Assembly (NCBI GenBank): GCA_009801015.1
Contig: VHZZ01005181.1
Location: forward strand, 37,148 to 60,656
Direction: 5' to 3'
From: Silene noctiflora
Taxonomy: Eukaryota; Streptophyta; Magnoliopsida; Caryophyllales; Caryophyllaceae
DNA: 23,509 bases
Positions 1 to 7,759 of the stretch are shown in pieces. Positions within the stretch are counted from its first letter, which is position 1. Each line of letters starts with the position of its first letter. A program made the position numbers and the translations under genes. The notes under the pieces are model-generated. The model searched no databases and was not told where the DNA came from. It saw nothing but the letters and a program-made list of their open reading frames with translations.

Positions 1-663
1 TAATCTAACTTGGCTAACTATAGTTTGCCCACGTGTCACGTAGCTATTGGTTTGTGTACAAAAAATTTATACACAATGTGTATGTGTAGCCTTTTTGCTT
101 AAATTGGGGTGCAATTCTAACCCGCGATATAGTACACTCTTTTTGAAATAAACTAAAATGAGTAGACATAGGCAAGTATCTAGCATGGAATTTGATAAAT
201 CGTTACTCTTACAACTAGATTCGAGAATATTGTATTTAATAATAGATTATTTGGGAAATATTTATTCATGATATCATAAAATTATTTAGGAATCATTGAA
301 ATATTTTTTTAAATATTTTCAAGACATTCTACTATATATATTGTATGTACGATATTGCATGAATGAGTTAGGTATTGGTAATATTTTATTTCCGAATTTT
401 ATTTCGGAATAAGTTTAATAATATTATAGAAATATTTGGTCGTTTTTTTGCTACTAAACAAGTACTACGGGGCAACTAGTAAAGATTTGGTTACCTTTTT
501 ATATGCGTCGTCGTGTGTCTTAATTATTGCAAACAATAAAAAGATATTTGAGAAAATATATTTAATATTTTTTCACTAAATTGGTAAAAGACTATGAATG
601 AATAAATCTTTCTATTTCTTATTAAATCTTAATTATATTTTCTTATATGGTTTTTTTACAGTG
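1..663. other. AT-rich intergenic DNA left of the copia element
   Basis: No open frame of note and no recognisable protein homology was seen on either strand. The stretch is strongly AT-rich with many short A and T runs. I found no RNA gene, terminal inverted repeats or long internal repeat in it. Confidence 0.6.
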
Positions 664-668
664 TGCTG
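664..668. repeat. Target-site duplication, left copy
   Basis: The 5-bp TGCTG lies directly outside the left LTR and is repeated exactly at 5459-5463. Five bp is the usual integration stagger for Ty1-copia elements. Confidence 0.9.
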
Positions 669-913
669 TATAGATTTTAATAACAGTAATTGAGCATGAA
701 AGGAAATGTGAAGAAGATGGTCTTTGATTATGTGAATTCCCCCTGCCTTCTATTCCAACTTCAAGGCATATTTATACAAAGCCAATTTCCAGCCTCCCTT
801 TCTATCTCCCTAAATAAGTTCCTGATTCTCAGGAATAAATTACAAGGAATACAAAACGTTCAACATTCCTAACCTCAGAAAAATATGTACTTAAATAAGA
901 TATTTATCTAACA
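669..913 (-). repeat. 3' LTR of the copia element (left copy)
   Basis: This 245-bp LTR is identical base for base to 5214-5458. Read on the minus strand it starts TGTTAG and ends CTATA, so the termini are TG...TA rather than TG...CA. A TATA box (TATAAATA on the minus strand, plus 769-776) marks the likely promoter. A 60-residue open frame on the plus strand inside it is repeated in the other LTR and shows no sign of being a gene. Confidence 0.95.
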
Positions 914-921
914 CCCCCCTT
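914..921 (-). other. Polypurine tract (plus-strand primer)
   Basis: On the minus strand AAGGGGGG abuts the start of the 3' LTR (TGTTAG). This is the expected position and composition for the RNase H-resistant primer of second-strand synthesis. The pol stop codon (921-923) overlaps its first base. Confidence 0.9.
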
Positions 922-3158
922 CAAGTTGGAGCATGGGAGTCGGAAATGCCCAACTTGTCTAACAGTGCACGAAACTGTGGACGGCCGAGAGCCTTGGTGA
1001 GTATGTCGGCGAGCTGCGATTGAGTAGGAACATAACAAGGTAAAACAACACCATTTTGAATATGAGTCCGAATGAAATGACAGTCAATCTCGATGTGTTT
1101 CGTACGCTCATGGAAGACAGGATTGTTGGCAATATGCATAGCACTCTGATTATCACAATGAAGACGAACGGGTTCATGGATCGGAATACCAATACCCTCG
1201 AGCAAACCTTTCAACCAAAGTATTTCACAAGTAGCCGAAGTCATAGCACGATACTCGGCTTCAGTGGAAGATATGGACACTGTGGCTTGTTTCTTTGTTT
1301 TCCAAGAAATAGGAGAACCACCTAGACAAACAAAATAGGCGGTAATAGAACGCCTTGTGATAGGACAACTAGCATAAGAAGCGTCGCAATATGCTTCAAG
1401 AACTAGAGTTGCAGCACAACGGAAGACAATGCCTTGGCCTGGATTTCCTTTCAAATATCGGACGACACGTAACGCAGCTTCCCAATGAGTATTCGTGGGT
1501 TTCTGCATAAATTGAGCTAAAGGATGAACTGAATATGTGATGTCGGGCCGCGTCAGAGTCAAGTAAATCAATTTCCCAACTAGGCGTCGATATCGCACAC
1601 CATCTTCGAGTAATGCATCATTAGCAAGGGCTAGTTGATGCTTTTCATCCATGGGAGTACCAATTGGTTTACACCCAAGAAGACCTGTTTCGCTTAATAA
1701 GTCGAGAGTATACTTGCGTTGACAAAGAAACAATCCCTTGCTACTGTGAGCGACTTCGAGCCCCAAGAAATATTTGAGCTTGCCCAAATCTTTCATATGA
1801 AAACACGAATTCAAATATACTTTTAAGTCGGATATGGCTTTTGAATTATTGCCAGCGACGACTAGATCATCGACATACACAAGGATATGCATCTCCACAC
1901 TATCCTTTCGAAAAGTAAACAAAGAATTATCGGAAATGCTCATGACAAAACCATAGGAAGATAAAGCTGCAGCAAGTTTAGCATACCAGCAACGTGGAGC
2001 CTGACGGAGGCCGTACAAAGACTTGCGAAGGCGGCACACTTTACCCTCATTACCCTTACTAAATCCAGGAGGCAGACGCATATACATTTCTTCCGTCAAA
2101 TCACCGTGAAGGAAGGCATTGTGTACATCCATTTGATGTAGTTCCCATTTCTTAATTGTTGCAACGGCTAAGAAAGTACGTACCGTTACCATCTTAACTG
2201 TCGGGGCAAAAGTTTCAGTAAAATCAATACCGGCCTCTTGATGATTTCCTAGAACCACGAGTCGTGCTTTATAGCGCTCGATAGAACCATCGGAATTGTG
2301 TTTAATTTTAAACACCCACATGCAACCGATTGCTGTTTTCGTGGCGGGTAGGTCACAAAGTGTCCAAGTGTTATTTTGCTCAAGAGCATAAATTTCGTCA
2401 GACATTGCTTTACGCCAACGCTCATCACCCAGAGCTTCTTTGAAATTTTTTGGTTCAATGTCACGGGAGAGAGCAGCCAAAAAATGCCTATGTGGTTGAG
2501 AAAACTGATCGTATTTTACAAAATGAGTGAGAGGATAAGGAGTACCTGAGACGGAATTGGCGGAAGGTGACTCGGAAGGTGACTCATCCAAGGACGTGTT
2601 AATGCAATCCCAACTTACATAGTCTTTGTGATTCCTGTTTGGTATTTTTCCTCGCTTCCCACGTCCGAGTTCAACCACGGGTTCATCGTGAGTCGCTGTA
2701 ACTGTTTCTGCACTACCTGAGGCGTCACCATCATTACCCTGCTCTCCGTCGCCACTGTTAACCTGCGTCACATCAGGAGCCACAACTCCACTGTTTGGCG
2801 GGCTGAGATTCGTAGGGCTCACACATGGTTCTTCAACTGGAACCACCGTGTCACTTCCCTCAGTGAAATCATCACACAACTCACCTCCCATTTGTTGAGA
2901 GAAAGGGAAAATATTTTCGACAAATTGAACGTCACGAGATTTAAAATAAATTCCCGACTCCAAATCAAACAAATTCCAACCCTTTTTACCAAACGGATAC
3001 CCAAGAAAAACGCACTTTCGTGTACGACTGTCAAACTTATCTTTGGGTTGCAAATTCTTAGCATACGCCAAGCACCCAAAGACCCGTAAAAGACTTAAAT
3101 CAGCCGGTTTACCAAAGATTACCTCAAACGGTGTTTTTCCTTGTAAAACTCGAGTTGG
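921..3158 (-). pseudogene. copia pol, 3' part: integrase C-terminus, reverse transcriptase, RNase H
   Basis: This is the downstream half of the element's polyprotein, open from about 3158 to the stop at 921. It has no ATG at its head; codon 3069-3071 is TTG inside the conserved CLAYAKN stretch, so the frame simply continues from upstream. Counting residues from that TTG, the integrase C-terminal part covers about 1-60, followed by a low-complexity acidic and serine-rich linker at 65-180. The RVT_2 reverse transcriptase spans about 235-480, with the DVHNAF aspartate at 315 and YVDD at 399-402. A Ty1-type RNase H follows at about 555-695, with YCD (563), TEAEY (604-606) and HCDN (640). The catalytic residues look intact. 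Expression would require joining to the upstream gag frame, which the inverted insert at 3156-3234 prevents. Confidence 0.93.
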
Positions 3159-3234
3159 TGTGCGATATCGACGCCTAGTTGGGAAATTGATTTACTTGAC
3201 TCTGACGCGGCCCGACATCACATATTCAGTTCAT
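3156..3234 (+). repeat. 79-bp inverted copy of the element's own RT segment (source 1524-1602)
   Basis: Plus-strand 3156-3234 is the exact reverse complement of 1524-1602 (79 of 79 bases). The source encodes the RT stretch GVRYRRLVGKLIY onwards on the minus strand; here the same residues read on the plus strand. It lies inside the integrase coding region, just after AAHLIN, and brings a TGA stop (3218-3220) to the gag-pol frame. AGTTGG occurs at both edges (3153-3158 and 3235-3240). Confidence 0.95.
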
Positions 3235-5182
3235 AGTTGGGATTGATTAAATGTGCTGCAGTCATCACACATTCTCCCCAAAAATCAGTTGGTAACGAGC
3301 TTTGAAAACGCAATGCTCGGGCCACGTTGAGAATATGTCGATGTTTACGCTCCATTCGTGCGTTTTGCTGTGGGGTTTTAACCATAGATGTTTCGAAAAT
3401 CACACCTTGCTCACGAAAGAATGGAATTAATGGTTTAAATTCAGTACCATTATCACTCCGTATACGCTTAATATTCATATTAAATTGCCGCAAAATTAAG
3501 GCAAAAAAATCTTTCATGAGGGTAGCAACTTCATCTTTGGTTTTAAATAAAAATACCCACACACCCCGAGAGAAATCATCAACGAGTGTCAAAAAATATT
3601 TCGATCCACATGCCTTATTTGGATCATAAGGACCCCAAACATCACAATGTATAAGCTCAAACAAATGCAAAGATTTATTGGAACTCAGCGGAAAAATAGA
3701 GCGGGTTTGTTTGGCTCGAAAACACACATCACAATACTTATTATTGTCCAAAAAATTCTTCAAATTACTAATAGAGGAAATACACTCCATTGCCTTATAA
3801 GATGGATGTCCTAACCGTTTGTGCCAAAGTCCAACATCACTTCCGTCTTTGATTGCATTAACACGGCTTGGTACCTCCATGAATAGACGATAGAGTCCTT
3901 CTATAAGTTCACCTTTACCAATCCTCGTCTTCAAGGTAGGGTCCTGAATTACACAAGATGTGTTAGTAAAACTTATAGACAAATTTTGAGAATTAATCAT
4001 TTGTGACACTGATAACAAGTTGCAAGTAAAATCTGGCACAAAGAGAACATTAGAGAGAACAAGGAAATCATTGATTCTTGCTTTTCCACGATGTGTAGCC
4101 TTAAGCCGTGCTCCATTTGGCAAGCCAACAGCAAGAGGAGAAATAGAAACGGTTTCCTCCAATAATGACCAGTCCCCGCATACGTGAGTCGTAGCTCCTG
4201 TGTCAATTATCCAAGAGATTGTGTTCTTACCGTGAAGACGAACATGATTTGCATCGACCACGGGTTCACCAAAAACAGCATTTGTGTGAGCCGTGGTGTT
4301 CTTTCCATTCCCTGCACTGCTCCTTGGCTCTCGTCCTTCCGGATATCCATACTTAACCCAACAATTGGGCTCGGTATGTCCTGGCTTTGTGCAATGCGAA
4401 CATCGAATGCGTGGTTTCCCTTGCCTACTGTTCGANCCTCCTCCTTGAACTGCAAAAGCCATGGCATCAGTCCGTTCTTGTGTGGCAATTCTCACTTCTT
4501 CCTCCTGCACCATACGAGAATAAACAACATCCAAGGAAGGCAAAGGCGATATGCCCAAGACGTTCGATCGCGCTGTGGCAAAATAAGGTACTAGACCCAT
4601 CAGAAACTGTCTTGTTTGTCGAGCCTCTCGATAAACTCTAAGTTTTTCTGAAAAATTACAACGACAGCCATTGCAATCACAAGAAGGAAAGTCCTCACAG
4701 TCAGTCACATCATCCCAAAGTTTCTTAAATCTTCCATAGAAATCCATAACAGATTCACCATCTTTTTGTTTACAATCAGAAATTTCCGACTCCAATTGAA
4801 AAACTTTTATTCCATTCTTTCTTGTAAAACGATTACGAATATCATTCCACAATTCAGCCGCTGTTTCTCTGTAAGAAATCGACGAACGAACTGTGGAATC
4901 AATAGTATTAAAAATCCACGCTATTACCGTAAAGTTTGCCGTTGACCAATCTGAGAAATCCTCCGAGTCAGCATCGGGTGCTACCAGCGTCCCATCGACA
5001 AACCCAAGCTTCCTCTTCGCCCCCAAACCTACTCGAATGCCTTTTGCCCATTCCGTATAGTTGGAGCCCTTCAACGACACATGAGTGATCTTGGCTGAAA
5101 CTCCGTCGGAATTAGAGAGAGCATATTCTGGTTTGGTGACATGCGGCGTGGAGGAATTAGGTTGAATTATAGCGCCCGACAT
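3218..5182 (-). CDS. copia gag, protease, integrase (truncated gag-pol, 654 aa)
   Basis: The ORF starts at ATG 5180-5182, about 30 bp inside the 5' LTR/primer site, and is the upstream half of gag-pol. The gag domain covers about residues 30-235. A CCHC zinc knuckle is at 261-274 (C261, C264, H269, C274) and the aspartic protease active site DTG at 327-329. The pre-integrase HHCC zinc site is H454, H459, C484, C487. The integrase core catalytic triad is D514, D577 and E611. The last residues after AAHLIN (from about 648) come from the inverted insert and end at its TGA, so integrase loses its C-terminal region, and RT and RNase H are cut off. One unknown base (N at 4436) falls just before the zinc knuckle. 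Gag would still be made, so this copy could supply capsid protein but not a complete pol. Confidence 0.93.
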   Translation of the reverse strand: MSGAIIQPNSSTPHVTKPEYALSNSDGVSAKITHVSLKGSNYTEWAKGIRVGLGAKRKLGFVDGTLVAPDADSEDFSDWSTANFTVIAWIFNTIDSTVRSSISYRETAAELWNDIRNRFTRKNGIKVFQLESEISDCKQKDGESVMDFYGRFKKLWDDVTDCEDFPSCDCNGCRCNFSEKLRVYREARQTRQFLMGLVPYFATARSNVLGISPLPSLDVVYSRMVQEEEVRIATQERTDAMAFAVQGGXSNSRQGKPRIRCSHCTKPGHTEPNCWVKYGYPEGREPRSSAGNGKNTTAHTNAVFGEPVVDANHVRLHGKNTISWIIDTGATTHVCGDWSLLEETVSISPLAVGLPNGARLKATHRGKARINDFLVLSNVLFVPDFTCNLLSVSQMINSQNLSISFTNTSCVIQDPTLKTRIGKGELIEGLYRLFMEVPSRVNAIKDGSDVGLWHKRLGHPSYKAMECISSISNLKNFLDNNKYCDVCFRAKQTRSIFPLSSNKSLHLFELIHCDVWGPYDPNKACGSKYFLTLVDDFSRGVWVFLFKTKDEVATLMKDFFALILRQFNMNIKRIRSDNGTEFKPLIPFFREQGVIFETSMVKTPQQNARMERKHRHILNVARALRFQSSLPTDFWGECVMTAAHLINPNYELNM

Positions 5183-5201
5183 AATTTTTATCTAGAGCCT
5201 T

Positions 5202-5213
5202 GCTCTGATACCA
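5202..5213 (-). other. Primer-binding site for initiator tRNA-Met
   Basis: On the minus strand TGGTATCAGAGC follows the 5' LTR with no gap. This is the usual plant copia primer site, complementary to the 3' end of tRNA-iMet. Its position fixes the LTR boundary at 5213/5214. Confidence 0.95.
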
Positions 5214-5458
5214 TATAGATTTTAATAACAGTAATTGAGCATGAAAGGAAATGTGAAGAAGATGGTCTTTGATTATGTGAATTCCCCCTGCCTTCTATTC
5301 CAACTTCAAGGCATATTTATACAAAGCCAATTTCCAGCCTCCCTTTCTATCTCCCTAAATAAGTTCCTGATTCTCAGGAATAAATTACAAGGAATACAAA
5401 ACGTTCAACATTCCTAACCTCAGAAAAATATGTACTTAAATAAGATATTTATCTAACA
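5214..5458 (-). repeat. 5' LTR of the copia element (right copy)
   Basis: Identical to 669-913. On the minus strand the TATA box lies at plus 5314-5321, so transcription of the element should begin downstream of it and run towards lower coordinates. The outer end meets the TGCTG target duplication. Confidence 0.95.
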
Positions 5459-5463
5459 TGCTG
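5459..5463. repeat. Target-site duplication, right copy
   Basis: Exact TGCTG match to 664-668, directly outside the right LTR. Confidence 0.9.
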
Positions 5464-5671
5464 TTAAGACACGCGTTTAAAAAAACCGTTTCAAAATATA
5501 TAAAAGACAACATTGAATGAACACGTTATCTAATCCGAGAACCAGAGACTTGAATAAACAACATGACAACGTCTTAGTGTCCTTGACAATTTATTTGCCT
5601 AAGGACGCTTGAGGAATATTAAAGATTAATATTCGGTAGGATTCTATTAAGATCGTTGTAACTTAAGATTA

Positions 5672-5680
5672 TTGCGAGTT
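5672..5680. repeat. 9-bp target-site duplication of the 546-bp MITE, left copy
   Basis: TTGCGAGTT abuts the element and is repeated exactly at 6227-6235. Confidence 0.88.
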
Positions 5681-6226
5681 GGGATATTCTATGGTGTACT
5701 TTCGAGTTTTTCGGTTTTCTATGTTATATCCCTATATTTTTGAAATTTTATGGTATACCCCTAAATTCTATACATTAGTCTATACAATGATTTATTCATT
5801 GTCTTTGATAGCTTAATTTCTTAATTGATCTATTAAATCGTCTATTTATCATTCCAATTACTCGACAACCTACGCATTTACTTATTAGTTCGCCGAATTA
5901 TCATAAACTCACCAAATAGTATACGAATTTAACTCAAATTCATCAAATTGTCACTATCATTTTATGCTTCATAAAGGATGTTTTTAATAGCTGTTTGTGC
6001 TTATTAAAAGTAATTTGTGACGTTTCTCGTATAAGATGATAATACAACATTAATGAGTGAAAATAAATGTCAAATTACGATTGTACAATGATAAAATTAA
6101 TGGAGATTTGGAAGAGGTTATGATGGAGAATGAGTAAGAAGATTATGGGTACACCATACAATTTCAAAAATGTAGGGTTACAACATAGAAAACCGAAAAA
6201 TACAAGGGTACACCGTAGAATCTCCC
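5681..6226. mobile_element. Mutator-like MITE, 546 bp, with long terminal inverted repeats
   Basis: The two ends form imperfect inverted repeats of about 80 bp (5681-5760 and 6147-6226); the left begins GGGATATTCT and the right ends AGAATCTCCC. Both repeats carry TCGGTTTTCTATGTT in matching orientation. A perfect 9-bp duplication, TTGCGAGTT, flanks the element at 5672-5680 and 6227-6235. Long inverted repeats with a 9-bp duplication are the hallmark of Mutator-like elements. The interior is AT-rich with no coding potential, so it is non-autonomous. Confidence 0.88.
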
Positions 6227-6235
6227 TTGCGAGTT
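6227..6235. repeat. 9-bp target-site duplication of the 546-bp MITE, right copy
   Basis: TTGCGAGTT, identical to 5672-5680. Confidence 0.88.
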
Positions 6236-6397
6236 TGATCTAAACTTATAAAGGTCTTAAGCGAGAATTTGTATTGGATGATTTTCATTACAAATGTATG
6301 TGATCCATGCATTAACGGAAACTAAGATTTTTTTTTATCATTTGCAGTAACTGGTGCGTTTTATTTATTAAAATTATACACAATGGGACGAATAATC

Positions 6398-6449
<52 letters not shown>
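6398..6449. repeat. (AAT)n microsatellite, about 17 units
   Basis: An uninterrupted run of AAT/ATA triplets, about 52 bp. It is likely to vary in length between individuals. No gene overlaps it. Confidence 0.97.
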
Positions 6450-6513
6450 TTATGGAGTAACTTGTAAGTACTCACTCAAACGTACATAAGTGTAAGTTAG
6501 CAACTCCTATGTA

Positions 6514-6610
6514 CTACATCCTCTGTTCGAGTGAATAGTTTACACTTGCTTTATTTTGTAAGAGAGAAATCATAAAAGCAAGTGTAAATTATTGACCGAA
6601 AGGAATGGAG
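6514..6610. mobile_element. Stowaway-type MITE, 97 bp
   Basis: The ends are imperfect inverted repeats of about 40 bp, and TA lies on each side (6512-6513 and 6611-6612). The words TAGTTTACACTTGCTTT on the left and the complement of AAAGCAAGTGTAAATTA on the right pair to form a near-complete hairpin. The ends resemble the plant Stowaway/Tc1-mariner consensus CTCCCTCCGTTCC, with changes. It has no coding capacity. Confidence 0.8.
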
Positions 6611-6748
6611 TAGTTATATTTAGAAATAACAAATACTTAGATCTAACCATCCTAGCAGATGTGAAATCGTGAACTTCAGCATGTCCTTAATACACAAGCT
6701 TAATGTAGAACGATCTGACTGAAAACCGAATACTGTATATATATTTCT

Positions 6749-7003
6749 TCAAACATCGTCATTGGCAGCAGGAGGAGGAGGAGGAGGAGGAAGAGGGCGA
6801 CTTTTACGACGGTGGAGTATAGTATACACCCAAAGGAGTAGCAAAATTATCTCTAATGCACCACATATCTTCCATCCCCACCCGAATATTGTTCTGCCCA
6901 AATCGGTCGTAGATGGATTGAAGTATGTCAAATATATGAACCCCCAAAGAAGACCAAGCAGAATTGTACAGACAATCCCTACAATTGTTGACAATGTAAC
7001 CAT
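6749..7003 (-). CDS. Uncharacterised small two-pass membrane protein (84 aa)
   Basis: I do not recognise this protein. The ATG at 7001-7003 is preferred; the frame continues upstream only through a TTG at 7022-7024. It predicts two hydrophobic segments, about residues 5-27 (VGIVCTILLGLLWGF) and 46-62 (ALEIILLLLWVY), joined by a short polar loop with NPSTTDLGR. A basic HRRKSR patch follows, then a run of eight prolines and an acidic NDDV end. The basic residues after the second segment suggest the tail is cytosolic. The proline run is coded by a GGA/CCT repeat near 6771-6793, so its length may vary. It is a single exon with no neighbours in an operon sense. It could be a real small plant membrane protein or a chance open frame; hydrophobicity pattern and clean end favour the former only weakly. 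Confidence 0.4.
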   Translation of the reverse strand: MVTLSTIVGIVCTILLGLLWGFIYLTYFNPSTTDLGRTIFGWGWKICGALEIILLLLWVYTILHRRKSRPLPPPPPPPAANDDV

Positions 7004-7199
7004 GTCTTTGTTTGAAAATAACAAAAATTATTGTAGGGGTAATCTCAAACAATTAAGGTTTATTATAGGAGAAATCTAGTATGAAAATTGGAAATTATTA
7101 GAAATTAAAATTATTTAACAAGATTTTTTGAAGATTTTTGGCGAATTAAGGTAATAATACTAAATACCAAGTATTTTGTATATTTGATTGTTCGTCTCT

Positions 7200-7381
7200 G
7201 TTTTGGCTACCACTTTACAATGTATTCGTTTTTGATTTTACTCGTAGAGATGGAAACTTTGTCGCTCATGAATTGGCCCACCTGATGCCGATCGTTTATA
7301 CGACGAGGGTATTGGGTTGGAACGATTCCGGACCGTATTGCACCTTTTGTTGACTTGGACGCCGTTGGTTTACAAAATTAA
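7200..7381 (+). pseudogene. RNase H-like C-terminal relic of a LINE
   Basis: The plus strand reads TRRDGNFVAHELAHLMP from about 7240, matching the common plant LINE/RVT_3 RNase H ending in which N, H and the LA pair are conserved. A frameshift near 7310-7320 then leads into VGTIPDRIAPFVDLDAVG, ending at the TAA at 7379-7381. The matching fragment is short, lacks the first two thirds of the domain and is frameshifted, so it is a relic. It does not join the L1-type relic at 20775-22444. Confidence 0.6.
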
Positions 7382-7759
7382 TGAAGTTGGGTTTTTCTTT
7401 CAGAAAAATAAATATTTGGTTGTTTATGATCGGGATTTTACCTTAAGGAAATCTCTTATCTCTCGATTTCCTACTTGATTTAGGTCCGTTATTAGGTAAA
7501 GGACCTTTCATTTCCTGGAAACCAAATGGAGAGGATCCTGCTCAACGGTTTTATCATTGACATGGTCACGTAAAATGGCATGTTTGCTATGAGCCTTCGA
7601 GTGCTACGGAATGCTAATTTCGTCAAATAAATCAACCAAAAGAATGCTTCAATTAAACCTACAAAGAATTTCTTCTTACACCAAAAGTTACCATAAATTA
7701 TAATCTCAACTCAATCAATCAAACCAACAACAACATATAGGCAGGCATTTGCAGTTCTT
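7382..7759. other. Intergenic and patellin 3' UTR region
   Basis: No coding potential was seen. The part near 7760 should contain the patellin 3' UTR and poly(A) site; I could not place the cleavage site. No repeat with clear ends was found. Confidence 0.5.

Larger units (their letters stand above)
669..5458 (-). mobile_element. Ty1-copia LTR retrotransposon, full length, 4,790 bp
   Basis: This is a complete LTR retrotransposon read on the minus strand. It has two identical 245-bp LTRs, a 5-bp target duplication (TGCTG) on both sides, a primer site next to the 5' LTR and a polypurine tract next to the 3' LTR. The protein order is gag, protease, integrase, then reverse transcriptase and RNase H; integrase before RT defines Ty1-copia (Pseudoviridae). 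Total length, short LTRs and a single original frame suit the compact Ale/Retrofit-type lineages, but lineage assignment is inference. The gag-pol frame is split at about 3156-3234 by an inverted copy of the element's own RT region, so this copy should not be autonomous. Identical LTRs imply very recent insertion, so it probably moved with help from an intact relative or was damaged in its last replication cycle. Confidence 0.96.

Noticed and set aside
690..872. 60-residue open frame on the plus strand, repeated at 5235-5417
   Set aside because: It lies inside the two identical LTRs, opposite to the element's transcription, and has no domain.
3153..3240. AGTTGG on both sides of the inverted segment as a transposon target duplication
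   Set aside because: The segment has no transposon ends and is an exact self-copy; removing it with one AGTTGG does not restore the frame, so microhomology is more likely.
3043..3246. Plus-strand open frame carrying RT residues
   Set aside because: It exists only because the 79-bp RT segment is inverted here; it is not a gene.
6398..6449. Regular repeat that might suggest an array
   Set aside because: It is a plain AAT microsatellite without spacers; no CRISPR-like structure exists in the window.
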